Below are positions 32,201-41,900 of a stretch of DNA of 42,053 bases, one piece after another. The translations under genes and the position numbers were made by a program. Within the stretch, counting starts at the first letter, position 1. The number at the start of each line of letters is the position of its first letter. Source of the DNA: Candidatus Omnitrophota bacterium (lineage in GTDB: Bacteria; Omnitrophota; Omnitrophia; Omnitrophales; Aquincolibacteriaceae); contig JAHFHF010000020.1 of the NCBI GenBank assembly GCA_023247055.1, forward strand, positions 1-42,053, given 5' to 3'. The notes beneath the pieces are model-generated. The model saw only the letters and a program-made list of their open reading frames with translations, made no database searches and had not been told where the DNA came from.

Positions 32201-35200
32201 ACTTCTATCAGGAAAAAGGGCGGCTTAGTTTTGATGCTGAACTATCGAGCGATGAACGCACCGCGCTTAGCGCGATCATGAAAGCGGAATGGAATTATTT
32301 CAGGACGCTTACGGCTCCCATCCATGAAGGCGGCGATTACCGCATTCCGGCCAACTATGCCGATCATGGGCTTTCAGAAGAAGCCGATTATTTTGGGATT
32401 ACCGGTTCTTTGGGCGGTTACCTGCGCGCCATTTTAGCCATGGAAAAATTGGGGGCTGGGAATGGCGGCATCAGTCCGGAAGAGGCTTCCGCGCGGGTGC
32501 AGGCGCTTGTGCGTGAAATGACAAAATTAAAAAAACACAAAGGATTCTTTTTTCACTCCTACCGCTTTACCGGTAATCCGGCCGCGCCCTACGCTCCTGC
32601 GGAGTCTGAGGGAAGCAGAGAAGTTCCCGCGCTGGACAATAAGTGGGTTGAAAGCGGTTTGCGAATGGTTCTCGCCGCTGCCAAAAACGCCTCGCTTACC
32701 TTTAATCTCCCGAATGCGGTTATCGATCAAATCAATGGGATTCTCCATGAAATGGATTTTGCGGATATTTTTTATGACCGGCGCGAACATGCTTTTTATG
32801 GAAATTTGAAAATCGATGCCAAGGGTAAGGCAACCGCGTCGTCGTGGCATTATCAATCGTTTGCCAGCGAGTTTCGCCACCATCTCATCAGTGAGTTGGG
32901 TCATCTGGGTCCTGTGGAAGCGCGCGCGGCCCTGACGAAAGCACTAGCAGGAACGCGGACCCAAAGCAGGAAGCTGCGCCTTGAGTTGAGCGACCGCCGG
33001 GTTGGAGAAAGTTTCAAAGAGTTTTTGGAAGATACGGATGCTCAGAAGAACTTCCAAACGTTTATAGCGCGTCTACGTCTTTTGGCTTCAGCCGTTTCAA
33101 ATGAGGACAAGCATTACTGGCTGACCTATCTGGCCCAAAAAGAAATTGAAGGCGACCCTGCGGCCGCCGCGCTGCTCAAAAAATTCAGGCGCATTTTAAA
33201 GGAGCGCGAGGGGTTGAGTTTTGAGGCGGTGACGGCCCAGGAGAAAGACCGCACCGTTTTGAAAGAGACCTTTTTTCAAGAAGAAATCTTTTATCTCTCC
33301 GGCGTTTATGCGAAGGATGATGCGCTTGAACAGTTCGGATCGATCGTAGATTTGAATGAAACGGTGCTTTTCCCTGAAACGCTGGGCCGTGCCGCAAAAT
33401 CCGCCGCGTATGCCCAGAAGATGATTGCCGGGCATCGCCCGGCCTTTTATCAAGCGGACAATGCAGGATTTGCCGGCGATCCCATTGACGAATTTTATAA
33501 TCGGGAGATGAGTTATTTGGACAGTCAGAAGAAAACGGATAGTGCCAAAGATGAAAAACTTGAAAATGACGCGCGTGAAGAGATTTGGCGAAAACTTTTT
33601 GAAGCAAAGAGCGGTTATGAAGCCAAAGGAATTCAGGGACAGCGTGAATTTATCTTGACGGCCTTTTCTCAATTAATTTTACCCGACAGTGTCCTTATGG
33701 TGAGAAAGAAAGCCGAGGATGCTTTAAGGCTGAGCGACTCCTCGGATTTGCTGAATCTTGCCAATCCGGGCGGCCTGCTGGATCAATATTTTGACCAACT
33801 GCAGGTTATTCCCGAAGATCTGCTGGATGAAGAACTGCGCTCAAAAGTGTCCGGTGTTTCCGTGCAAAATCCGGATGAAGCGCGCCGGCTTCGCGATGCG
33901 GCTGTGCATGCCGAAGTGGAAAAATATCTCAGAACTCAGGGGATTCGATTGACGGATGAAAACCGGGAAGTGCAAATCTACCGGGCAAAACTGCGATTGT
34001 TCTGGAAGATGGCCTTTAAAGGCGCGGTTACGAACTATTTTTCATTTTTTGCCCATATCATGGATGAAAATAAGGGCGGTCAAAGATATCAGAAGATGTG
34101 GAACCGGGTATTTGGGCGTTTTGAAACCTTAGCCCGTGAAATGTTTATCTTCCCTGAAACCCATATCACCTATGCCGCGGATATCCGCCAGGATTTTCGC
34201 TACCGGCTGACCATTTTGCAGGGGCTGCGCCAGATTCACAGCCGGGAGATTGCGCGTCTGCGCGCTCAGGGGATTGATCCAGGCGATCAGATTCAGTGGA
34301 TGAATTGGATTAACTTTCAGACAGTGGAAGCGCGGGAACTTTATGACATGCAGTTGAAGCTTTACCAGATCCAGGGGCGTTTTAATGATGTCAACAATCC
34401 GGCTACGCGGATGTATCCTGCCGCTTATGATCCCGCGACAGGCCGTATCCGGTATAGCGAAGCGGCTGAAGAGGCTAAAGCCGTGAAGACGCGGGAGAAC
34501 GAGTTTTCTTTCATCAGCGTGGAAGGGTATGTTGCCAGCCTTTCCCGTGACTTTCGTGCTGCCAGTTATGCCGCAGCGCCGCTTGAACAGTCACGGAACC
34601 GCGTGGAATTGGCTGACGTGATCAACCAGATGAATTCGACCTTTGATATCCAACGGCTCAGCCGGCAGGGCGTCATCCGCTATGCCACCGAAGGGCCGGA
34701 GTATCAGCGCGCCAAAGACCGCGATATGGCCGGTTTTCTTTTGATGGTTGAGCGTTCTCTTTACAAAGCTGGAAAAACGCTGGATCAGGGGGCTTTGACC
34801 CGATGGATTGACCACTATCAGGACTATGTCCGCGCCCGGAAGCTGGCCGAAAGCACGGACCCTGCCCAACGGGACCAAGGCCAAAAACTGCTTGGAAATT
34901 ATTTCTTAAATCATTCCGGAATTTATGAGGAACTTTACTCGGTCTATGGGACTTTGCCGGCGGAAGTGCGGGGCAAAGCAGGGCAGCCGACAGCCATTCC
35001 GGACCAGGAACTGGCATTTTTAGCGGAATACAAACGCGATGATCTGTTTCAACACCGCACAATGACCTGGGAAGCCAACATCATGGCGCGAGGCTTGAGA
35101 AAAAACGTCGCGTTTCGTTACCTGCTTGAAAGTTTTTATGCGGAGTACATGAGTCCGGTTGAGCCGGGACGTCTTCTCAAAGGCAGTTCGATTGTGGACC

Positions 35201-38200
35201 CCGAGAATATTCTTGCCAAACTGGACCGGATGAGTTTTCTTTCTCCGGATCAGGTAGACCAGTTTTTTTCTCCAGCGGAACAAGAACTCATTTCAAAAGT
35301 TTCTATGATGGTGATGATTCTTGAGCGCATTGTGGACAGAAACAGTGTTTTTTATGAACAACGTAATTTTGATGTGACGGAGGTTTCCGCGCGAACATTA
35401 ACGTGGCTGCAGCAGAGATTTTGGCTGCCCCGGCCCGCAGACGCGGCTTTGATGCAGGGCCATGAACTTGCGGAAAGCCTGGAGGATTTTATTTTTGGAA
35501 ATACCGCCAAGGGCCAGCCGCGTGTACGGCGCTTTGAAGATCTGGTCGACGGCAAAAACTTTGCGCCGGACAACTTGGGCGTCATTCATGACCAGGATCT
35601 CATCCGGTCCGGGAAAGAAGGCGGAAACATTTTAGCTTTTGTTTTCAGCCCGGACTACGAAAAAAAAGTCCGCGATGACGGCAAGCGCGCTCCGATGGCC
35701 CGGCCCTATGGCACGATTGTGTATGAGAGTACGGGCTTCATTAAACGCGCACCTCCGATCGCCGTGCGGCGCTTGCGTCAGGAAAATCCGGATGTCGAAC
35801 TGCAGCACATCATCGGTGATTTGGACCGCTTTTTAACCGGATTTCCAGATTTGAAATCTTTCCTGGACCGTCAAAAAGTCAAAGGCTATGAAAGGCGGGG
35901 AAACGGTACAACAGTGCAGGACGAAGGCCTTGTGACGCTCCGGGCCCGTATCGATGAGCTGGCTTATTGGACAGATCTTGAACCTTCGCTGGAGGATTTG
36001 AAGGATGCTTCCATTGCTCTTACGCACCGGACCGTTGCCGACAATCATACGCTAGAAAAATATCTTTACCGCTATGAGCAGTTTCTCGAGACGCTGGAAA
36101 ATTATTATGCGCACGTCCGTTTTGGACGGCCGCTGGATGTGCTGGGCGCCGATGAGCGCCGGACTTTACGCTCGGCCTTTGATGCGATGACGCTTGAGTC
36201 TTTTCTAAAATATGGTTCCTTTATCAATCAAGCCGACGATGAGTACCGCGCCAGTCCGATCAGTCTTGCCATTCAGGATGCTTTGCAGGAAATCAACACC
36301 ATTCTCGCCCGTGAAAAGGAACATGGCGCTGCCGCTGCGGCATTGCCTGCCGACTCGAAGCAGGTTACCCTTGGAAATTTGCGGGGCTGGCTGAGTCAGC
36401 ATGATGCCCAATTAGAGGAACTTGAAAGATTGCAGGCCAAGCCGGAAGCCGAAAAAAATCAAGCGGATCGCAATCGCGAGAGAGAACTCGCAGGCATCAA
36501 GATTCCGGAAATCCGCAACAACACGCTGAATCTTCTCCAGAAAACTTTCGATTTAATCCGTTTGAGCGACGAATTTTCAATCATCGAACGCAACCGGGTC
36601 CTTCAGAAAATTTTTATCAGTATGCAGTTTGTGCAGAATCTTCTCAATGGCTCGAGCCGTGAGCAGGCCCAGCAGAACGCATTGGGTTTGATCAAAATTT
36701 ATTCACGGGAAGAAAGCTATACGGCACAAGGAGTTTCCTTCAATGCGCGCCAGTTCGAATATGACCAGTATACGAAGATCCTAGAGGACTTAGGGAATAT
36801 CGAAAATTCATTCCGCGGCTACCGGGACCGCTACAGTTCGCGCGGGACCGAAGGGCGTGAGCTTTACCGCATTGTCAATCAACTTCGTTTCTTTAACGAG
36901 TTGGAAGATTACCGGCGCGAACCTCAGGATGAAATGGCGAGTTATTTGGCCACTCACGCCATTCAATTTGAAGTCGGAGCGGATCCTTCCGAAACACGGT
37001 ATTTGGTCTATTTCGGCAAACTGTTGTCGAAAGTTTTCAACACTCCGGAAGATTGGGAACGCTGGCTGCGCACCGATTTTTACACGCTGCTGGCGGCCGA
37101 CGTTTTTTTTCGAGGAATTACCTCGCTTCATGAAACGGGCAAGATCGGCGAGGGGGAGCGCGGCAATCTGCTCCAGCAGATTCAGGATGTGACCAATGTC
37201 GCGGCCGCTCAAAGCGCGATGAAAAAATCAGCGCAAATCGCCGCGCCGTCAATTGCCGAACTGAGACGAGTTGAAAATGACCCGGCCGGGCGCAGCCGGC
37301 AAATGCAAGCCATGAAGACCGAAACCCGGGACCTTGGCTATGGCCGTATGTATGCCTTCGCGCGGGAGCGCCGGCGCAATGATCTTATTAATGAAATTTT
37401 AACCTGGCGCCGCTATGAAACCACACAGCCTTTTGACGCGATGACTCTGGGGCAGCTTTTGGCACTTGCAAATCAGGTCTCCGGACGGAAGCCGGTGACG
37501 AATGCCGCGGAGGTCTCAGCCGAAGAAGAGCGGATTGTCCGCGATACAGAAGAAAATTTTATGACAAATTTTATCCGCAAGCGCATCGGCGACTCGATCG
37601 AATTGCGCGCTTATTTCAGGCGGTATCAAGAAGATATGGCGCGGCGTGTGGCCCAGCGCGTCGATGCCGCCAATGCGCGTAAGCTGAGGCGTCAACTCCG
37701 GCCCGAAGAAAAGACTCAGATCGAAAAAATCGCTCTTTTGAATCAGTCTCAAATCGAGGGATGGATTTCCAATGAATTTGAAATCGATCAAAAAAGAGGA
37801 TTTGGCCGGACTTTTGAGGATTTTCAGAAAATCCTGCAAGACCGGTTTAATTTGATGGAGGACATCCATTTTTTTGCGATTTACGGCCTGAACAGTTTTC
37901 TTAATTTTCAGCAGCTTGAATACATTATCAATCAATATTACTACAATGAAAAGGGAGAGGAGTTTGGATTTCCGAGCGAACGCTTGCGCTCGCGCTTTAC
38001 GGGAGAAGCCAACGTTTTCGCGCCGTTGCAATGGACGGCTGAGCAAGTCCAGAATTTGATCGGCCAGAATATTCAGCAGTATCTTCCGCGGCTGGATGTT
38101 AAGCTTGCGGCCCCGTACTTCAGCCAGGACCCCATGCTCCGCTATGAAGGAGGTCTGGGAACTCTCTTTAAAGAAGCGGTTTTGCTCTTGGATGCAACTT

Positions 38201-38871
38201 TTCAGACCGAGGTCGATGAGGCCATTGTCCGTTTTGTGAATGAGGAATTTGCCCGGCAGGAGCGGGAGGGGATTCTTCTTGAAACGGTGGACCGCACCAA
38301 TGCGGTCGTGCTGCTGGCCGGTGTTTACGATGAAATGATGTCGCGTGTTCATTTCGAACTTGCGGTAAGGGTGCGTGAAATCAGCGCCGAAGAACTGCAG
38401 ACGGAGCGTCAGCGGCTCAAAGTGGAAATGCTTGAAATTGCCCGAAAAATATTCCCCGCGATTTTACGCTCAGTCCACTGGGGCCTGCGTGATCAAAATC
38501 ATGTGATGGGTTATTTGAATGCCATGGAGCTTCAAAAACGCCTATCGTCACGGGATACCGTTAAATACCAGCGCGTCCGTAACCGTTCTAAAGTCGATCA
38601 GGCTGAACTGGACATCGAATTTGCTGCGCGCCGGCTGCGGCCTGTCCTGCAGGGGCCTGGAACGATGGCGGAAAAACTGAGTATGCTTGCGGGCTCCGAT
38701 GACCGGGAGAAATACCTTCAAGCCTTGGCCCGTTATGATGAAATTCAGGGGGAACGGATTGCCCGGGCACGGCAAGTTCTAAAGGAGAAAAAAATTCTTC
38801 CGGCGGATATCGAGCAGAATCAACAGGTTGCTGCGGATGATCCCGTCACACGCAGATTTAGCGAGGCGTAG
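29281..38871 (+). CDS. giant multidomain secreted protein (3196 codons before an in-frame TAG)
   Basis: Signal sequence at about 12-32 (WLRLAAGFTIIFFSVTNLGL). Residues 80-500 look like a Tiki/ChaN-type domain: ILIHIQDAHANEEAQ (84-98), WVGLEGAEGE (116-125) and, far downstream, LITGGFHTPGIESYL (486-500). A low-complexity linker leads to a Tat-type signal (TRREFL at 756-761 plus a hydrophobic stretch to about 775). Glucoamylase-like pieces follow: 855-930 matches the C-terminal half (PYATALAG, GAGFTSAVD, DDKSFTIAALANRVL) and 1000-1220 the N-terminal half (EWNYFRTL, DNKWVESGLRMVL, FYDRREHAFYGN) of the enzyme at 15820. From about 1220 to the end it is a helical, charged sequence with no family I recognise and no membrane helix. 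The frame continues beyond the TAG. Most likely exported; function unknown. Confidence 0.85.
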   Translation: MIEWQTKRCRPWLRLAAGFTIIFFSVTNLGLADVSAVLASRSPDLLKAPPSSNNSVSSSTLRNFFIPEDLGQIKRSFQGKRDKILIHIQDAHANEEAQRHIAKIIDYFASEHGLKWVGLEGAEGELYTELLSLFPDQDVRRSVSDYYLRQARMSGAEYEAIVERPELRLFGVEEEALYEKNRKAYLSSLEGQEKDEKVLNEIGRLLHGLSRFVFSEDIRRLMKQRLQFNDGGEDLSAYVGLLVRMAKTQNMPLDEYPHMHSLLSLIDLENEIDFDAAGRQIDLLIGDLKKTISRDRLSRFLTNTIQFRMKKMKRGDYYGYLENEIKETAGPQGAGALKEKYQHVLDYLHYIRIYDSIGLEIFDEINRLEVALKSKLFRSPEEVELDRVLKIFEIYQNLFNFTLTKQDADLFFASRSDFQTTTFSRFLPSLLKKYHFSDGLPPDLEILDRDLGRIERFYETAVGRDQILIRNAVEKMDKEKTSISVLITGGFHTPGIESYLRQQDYSYVVIAPRIAGKFDRSHEETLYQAALARKPMPIEQKLLAAFRPPTSGILKDPRFQLAARPLTPPKGEGAFSLLSPSPKWGTLFAAAFQLFVGLSLLKTPDAAGQLLESVPAALPEGDQLAVRREIRRSSALSVIRQGAAGTRYLFLPDTGGSKKVWAMAVGPGKNLPISANELGLRSVPAEQLALGKNGVVLVTRADPDKLAFSDLQAELDRKRAGYAPLPSLETSAPAAARSEVRGQKRKPKQTYGPTLTRREFLQTATLATTAVVVSGVRGTAQEKSPLAGETYFKPAETARQLKTPFFGDYQARIKNLQTEPHEPQRIVRLGDYPDGIFGRAPYAFQGSYHQGGMNYSGPVAPYATALAGQVIPQEALTALRVLSDSSRFPGAFDGAGFTSAVDLEQPRRFSEDMLTDDKSFTIAALANRVLPAGAGTGYLQFLYQSIPSVRQGIETARTALRADAGPYKNLPDPDFYQEKGRLSFDAELSSDERTALSAIMKAEWNYFRTLTAPIHEGGDYRIPANYADHGLSEEADYFGITGSLGGYLRAILAMEKLGAGNGGISPEEASARVQALVREMTKLKKHKGFFFHSYRFTGNPAAPYAPAESEGSREVPALDNKWVESGLRMVLAAAKNASLTFNLPNAVIDQINGILHEMDFADIFYDRREHAFYGNLKIDAKGKATASSWHYQSFASEFRHHLISELGHLGPVEARAALTKALAGTRTQSRKLRLELSDRRVGESFKEFLEDTDAQKNFQTFIARLRLLASAVSNEDKHYWLTYLAQKEIEGDPAAAALLKKFRRILKEREGLSFEAVTAQEKDRTVLKETFFQEEIFYLSGVYAKDDALEQFGSIVDLNETVLFPETLGRAAKSAAYAQKMIAGHRPAFYQADNAGFAGDPIDEFYNREMSYLDSQKKTDSAKDEKLENDAREEIWRKLFEAKSGYEAKGIQGQREFILTAFSQLILPDSVLMVRKKAEDALRLSDSSDLLNLANPGGLLDQYFDQLQVIPEDLLDEELRSKVSGVSVQNPDEARRLRDAAVHAEVEKYLRTQGIRLTDENREVQIYRAKLRLFWKMAFKGAVTNYFSFFAHIMDENKGGQRYQKMWNRVFGRFETLAREMFIFPETHITYAADIRQDFRYRLTILQGLRQIHSREIARLRAQGIDPGDQIQWMNWINFQTVEARELYDMQLKLYQIQGRFNDVNNPATRMYPAAYDPATGRIRYSEAAEEAKAVKTRENEFSFISVEGYVASLSRDFRAASYAAAPLEQSRNRVELADVINQMNSTFDIQRLSRQGVIRYATEGPEYQRAKDRDMAGFLLMVERSLYKAGKTLDQGALTRWIDHYQDYVRARKLAESTDPAQRDQGQKLLGNYFLNHSGIYEELYSVYGTLPAEVRGKAGQPTAIPDQELAFLAEYKRDDLFQHRTMTWEANIMARGLRKNVAFRYLLESFYAEYMSPVEPGRLLKGSSIVDPENILAKLDRMSFLSPDQVDQFFSPAEQELISKVSMMVMILERIVDRNSVFYEQRNFDVTEVSARTLTWLQQRFWLPRPADAALMQGHELAESLEDFIFGNTAKGQPRVRRFEDLVDGKNFAPDNLGVIHDQDLIRSGKEGGNILAFVFSPDYEKKVRDDGKRAPMARPYGTIVYESTGFIKRAPPIAVRRLRQENPDVELQHIIGDLDRFLTGFPDLKSFLDRQKVKGYERRGNGTTVQDEGLVTLRARIDELAYWTDLEPSLEDLKDASIALTHRTVADNHTLEKYLYRYEQFLETLENYYAHVRFGRPLDVLGADERRTLRSAFDAMTLESFLKYGSFINQADDEYRASPISLAIQDALQEINTILAREKEHGAAAAALPADSKQVTLGNLRGWLSQHDAQLEELERLQAKPEAEKNQADRNRERELAGIKIPEIRNNTLNLLQKTFDLIRLSDEFSIIERNRVLQKIFISMQFVQNLLNGSSREQAQQNALGLIKIYSREESYTAQGVSFNARQFEYDQYTKILEDLGNIENSFRGYRDRYSSRGTEGRELYRIVNQLRFFNELEDYRREPQDEMASYLATHAIQFEVGADPSETRYLVYFGKLLSKVFNTPEDWERWLRTDFYTLLAADVFFRGITSLHETGKIGEGERGNLLQQIQDVTNVAAAQSAMKKSAQIAAPSIAELRRVENDPAGRSRQMQAMKTETRDLGYGRMYAFARERRRNDLINEILTWRRYETTQPFDAMTLGQLLALANQVSGRKPVTNAAEVSAEEERIVRDTEENFMTNFIRKRIGDSIELRAYFRRYQEDMARRVAQRVDAANARKLRRQLRPEEKTQIEKIALLNQSQIEGWISNEFEIDQKRGFGRTFEDFQKILQDRFNLMEDIHFFAIYGLNSFLNFQQLEYIINQYYYNEKGEEFGFPSERLRSRFTGEANVFAPLQWTAEQVQNLIGQNIQQYLPRLDVKLAAPYFSQDPMLRYEGGLGTLFKEAVLLLDATFQTEVDEAIVRFVNEEFARQEREGILLETVDRTNAVVLLAGVYDEMMSRVHFELAVRVREISAEELQTERQRLKVEMLEIARKIFPAILRSVHWGLRDQNHVMGYLNAMELQKRLSSRDTVKYQRVRNRSKVDQAELDIEFAARRLRPVLQGPGTMAEKLSMLAGSDDREKYLQALARYDEIQGERIARARQVLKEKKILPADIEQNQQVAADDPVTRRFSEA

Positions 38872-38901
38872 ATCGGTTACCGGGAAGGATTGGCTGATTA
38901 C

Positions 38902-41900
38902 ATGGCGCATGAGAGCATGGGTGTCGGGTTAGACCCGGGCGATGTGCTGGAATACCGTATTGAATTGCCGCTGGATACGGTCCAAAAACAAAATCCATTT
39001 CTCTCAACCAGCGTCCGTATGGAAAGGCTTTACCGCGGCTTCCGCTATTACGAAAATCTTTATGCGCATCTAGACGCATCGGGTCAAGCGGCGCTTCCCG
39101 CTCCGTTTTCCGCCGTATTTCAGACGGCTTTTTATGATTTTGATCTCGAACGGCGCAATTTTGAAGTGCTTGAGCCGGTGTTTCAGGCGCTCACCGCAGG
39201 GGGAATGGATGCTGAAAAAGCACGCAAACTTGTCTATGCTTCCGCTATTCAGTCTAAGCGTGAAGGTTTGAGCGCTGAAGATATTTCAAACATGAGAAAT
39301 TATGTTTCTAAGATCGAGTTGGACGGCTGGACCGAGGATTACATCAAAGCGCTCTGGATCTACCGCCGCCATGTTCGAGACATTATTGAAAAGACCGGCG
39401 CCTACGGCCGCATTGATGACCTTTTTATCGATAAGATTGCGCAGGCGATTGTGATTTATCTTGTGCGCGACGGGCTGCTGCCGGTCAATACGGCAGCCAT
39501 GCCCCTCGGGCCGATCGAATATGCCAGCATCGGAGCTTCGTTACGGGACATTCTCCGGCGCCAGGGCAAATGGGAAGACGGACAAGAATTTTTAACTGAA
39601 AAGAGAGCGCCGGACGGCAGCCTGGTTCAGGAACTTGCCACACTGGGTATCCCAGTCGATGAGTTGACTCCCTTAAAATTGGATAATGCTTTGAGGGGCT
39701 TCCGCGGGCACGGCTCCGCCGAAGGCCAGGGAGTCAGCGTCATGGACGCGGCGCTTTTGGGGAATCTGATCCGCCAAAGTCTTGAAAAGGCCGGATTTCA
39801 ATTCCGGCCCAAAAAAGAAGTCAGTCCTTTGGGAGCCGTCACGCGGCGCGCAGCCAGTGACGGCTTTTTCGTTGATCGCGATAATCAGGAGTTAACGGAA
39901 AATAACGTCCGCGATCGCAATCAAAATTCCTACTTTATCGAGAAAATTCTTGAAATCGTGCTGATGTCGCTCGAAACTCCTTTTGTCCGGACGGCTGATG
40001 ACAACATTTTGGATCCGCGCGAAGACCTTTTCCCTGCATGGACATCGGCGATGCCTGCCTCGAAAGAAAATGCGATCCGCGCTTTTGACGAGATTCAAAG
40101 CTTCGACCATTTCAAAAGAATGCTCTCTGCGTCCGGTAAAACAATCCGGCAATTTCTTGAAGATCAGAAGAAAGAACGGCCCACGTATGCGATCCTGCAT
40201 GAGCGCATCCGCGCTGATCTTTCCAGGCTTTTAAATGATGAAGCATCCATGCGCAAACTGGTCAAGCCCGAAGACGTCAAGAAAAATGGGGGGCGGGCCT
40301 CCGGGGCGTTATTCGAAGAGGCGTTGGACGAAGCGATTTTGAAACTTGTTTTCATTTTAACCGTCAAAAGGACCTCGCCGTCCCTGCTCGAAGATTTTAT
40401 TCATCAAGCGGCGGCAGATTATGATCAGGGGCTTCAAGAGCACATTCGAACTCACGCGGCTCAAAATTTGACCCGGCGGCTCATCGCCAAAGGGCTGAAG
40501 GTTGAAGTGGCTGCCAGCGAGGCCGGAGAAAAGACGGCCTACAAAACGTTGACGGGGCGGCTGGTTGCCAAACTGATGGAGCAGGGCTTTGTGACAGCCC
40601 GCGATTACGAAGTAAGGGCCCTGGCGGGTTTTTTGCGCGGCATCGATTCCTCACTGGCCATTGATCCTCTCTATGACATTGCAGATCCGCTCAACGAAGC
40701 CTTTGCTTTTGAAGAAAATCGGCGGCTGATCCTGCAAGGAATGGTTTCAGGGGATGCGCGCGATTTGAGCCGTTTAGAATGGCTGAGTTTTTTGGGTTTT
40801 AACGCCGGCAAAGTTTCAAACCGTCTGGATTTGGGCCCGGAGCGTGAGAATGCCGCGGATATTATTCAATTTGCAACTCCGAGTCAAAAGAGCGAATTTT
40901 TGCAGGATATCGGAGCGGATAAGCAGCGCGTCGGAGTGGTCCAAGACCAGGTCAATCATGTGCGGCACAAAGCCAATGCCAATTTTACCAACCGTGAAGG
41001 CGAACGGCGCAAAGAATTGATCCGCCGCGTGCTGGATCAAGCGCTCACCCAGGCCGGATACAACTTGACGAATATTCACGCGCCTTTTGAAGTTGAAATT
41101 CCGCAGCTTTTGCAAGACTGGGGTCTTGAATCGTCGGCGGCGATGGCCTACCGGCCGTATCTTTTTCAAGGCAGCCGGTTTATCAACGCCGGCAAATACG
41201 AAGAAGCCGTGGCGCGGATTTACCAGTCCGAAATGCTGGTGGAGGATGCCGGCGCTCCTGGGGCCCGTAGTTTTGCCATTGACTCCGCGTCCTGGCAGGC
41301 GGCTGGAAAAAATATTCAGGGACAGGATTTTCAGCTTGATTTGAGTGACTTGATCCAGCGCGAGTATTCCGGATTTTCGGATATTGCTTCCAAGTATTCG
41401 ACGCTTGAGAAAGTCGGAGCGATTGTTTTGGGATTGGTCACACTGAAATACGCGCGTGATTTGCTTGCGGCCTTCGGAAAAATGAACCGGGAACTGCGGT
41501 CTGCGGACTTGTCCGGTGAACCGGCGGATCTCAGTAAGTCGCTTTTACCGGCGGGCCGAAAGACCCTCAGCGAACGCCTCGATGCCGTGATTAAACCGGC
41601 CGGCCAAATGCTCAAAGTTATTCTGACGGGCGTTATTCTTATCGTTTTTGCCGACATCACCGGCGCGGCGGTTTTTAGTTATGCTATGACCTACGTTATG
41701 CTTTTTCTGGTGGCCGGCCTGGCGGCGATTGCCTGGAACGGCGTGCCGCTAGTCGGCGAGTGGTTGTGGAAGACCGGACAGGAAATGCCCAAGCGAATGC
41801 AGGCTTTGGGTGCGCGCATGGAAAAAGCCGGATTGGGCGGGGTCTATAAAGCCGTGGCAGGCACGTATAACTTTTTGCTCCGGGATACCGTCGAATGGGG

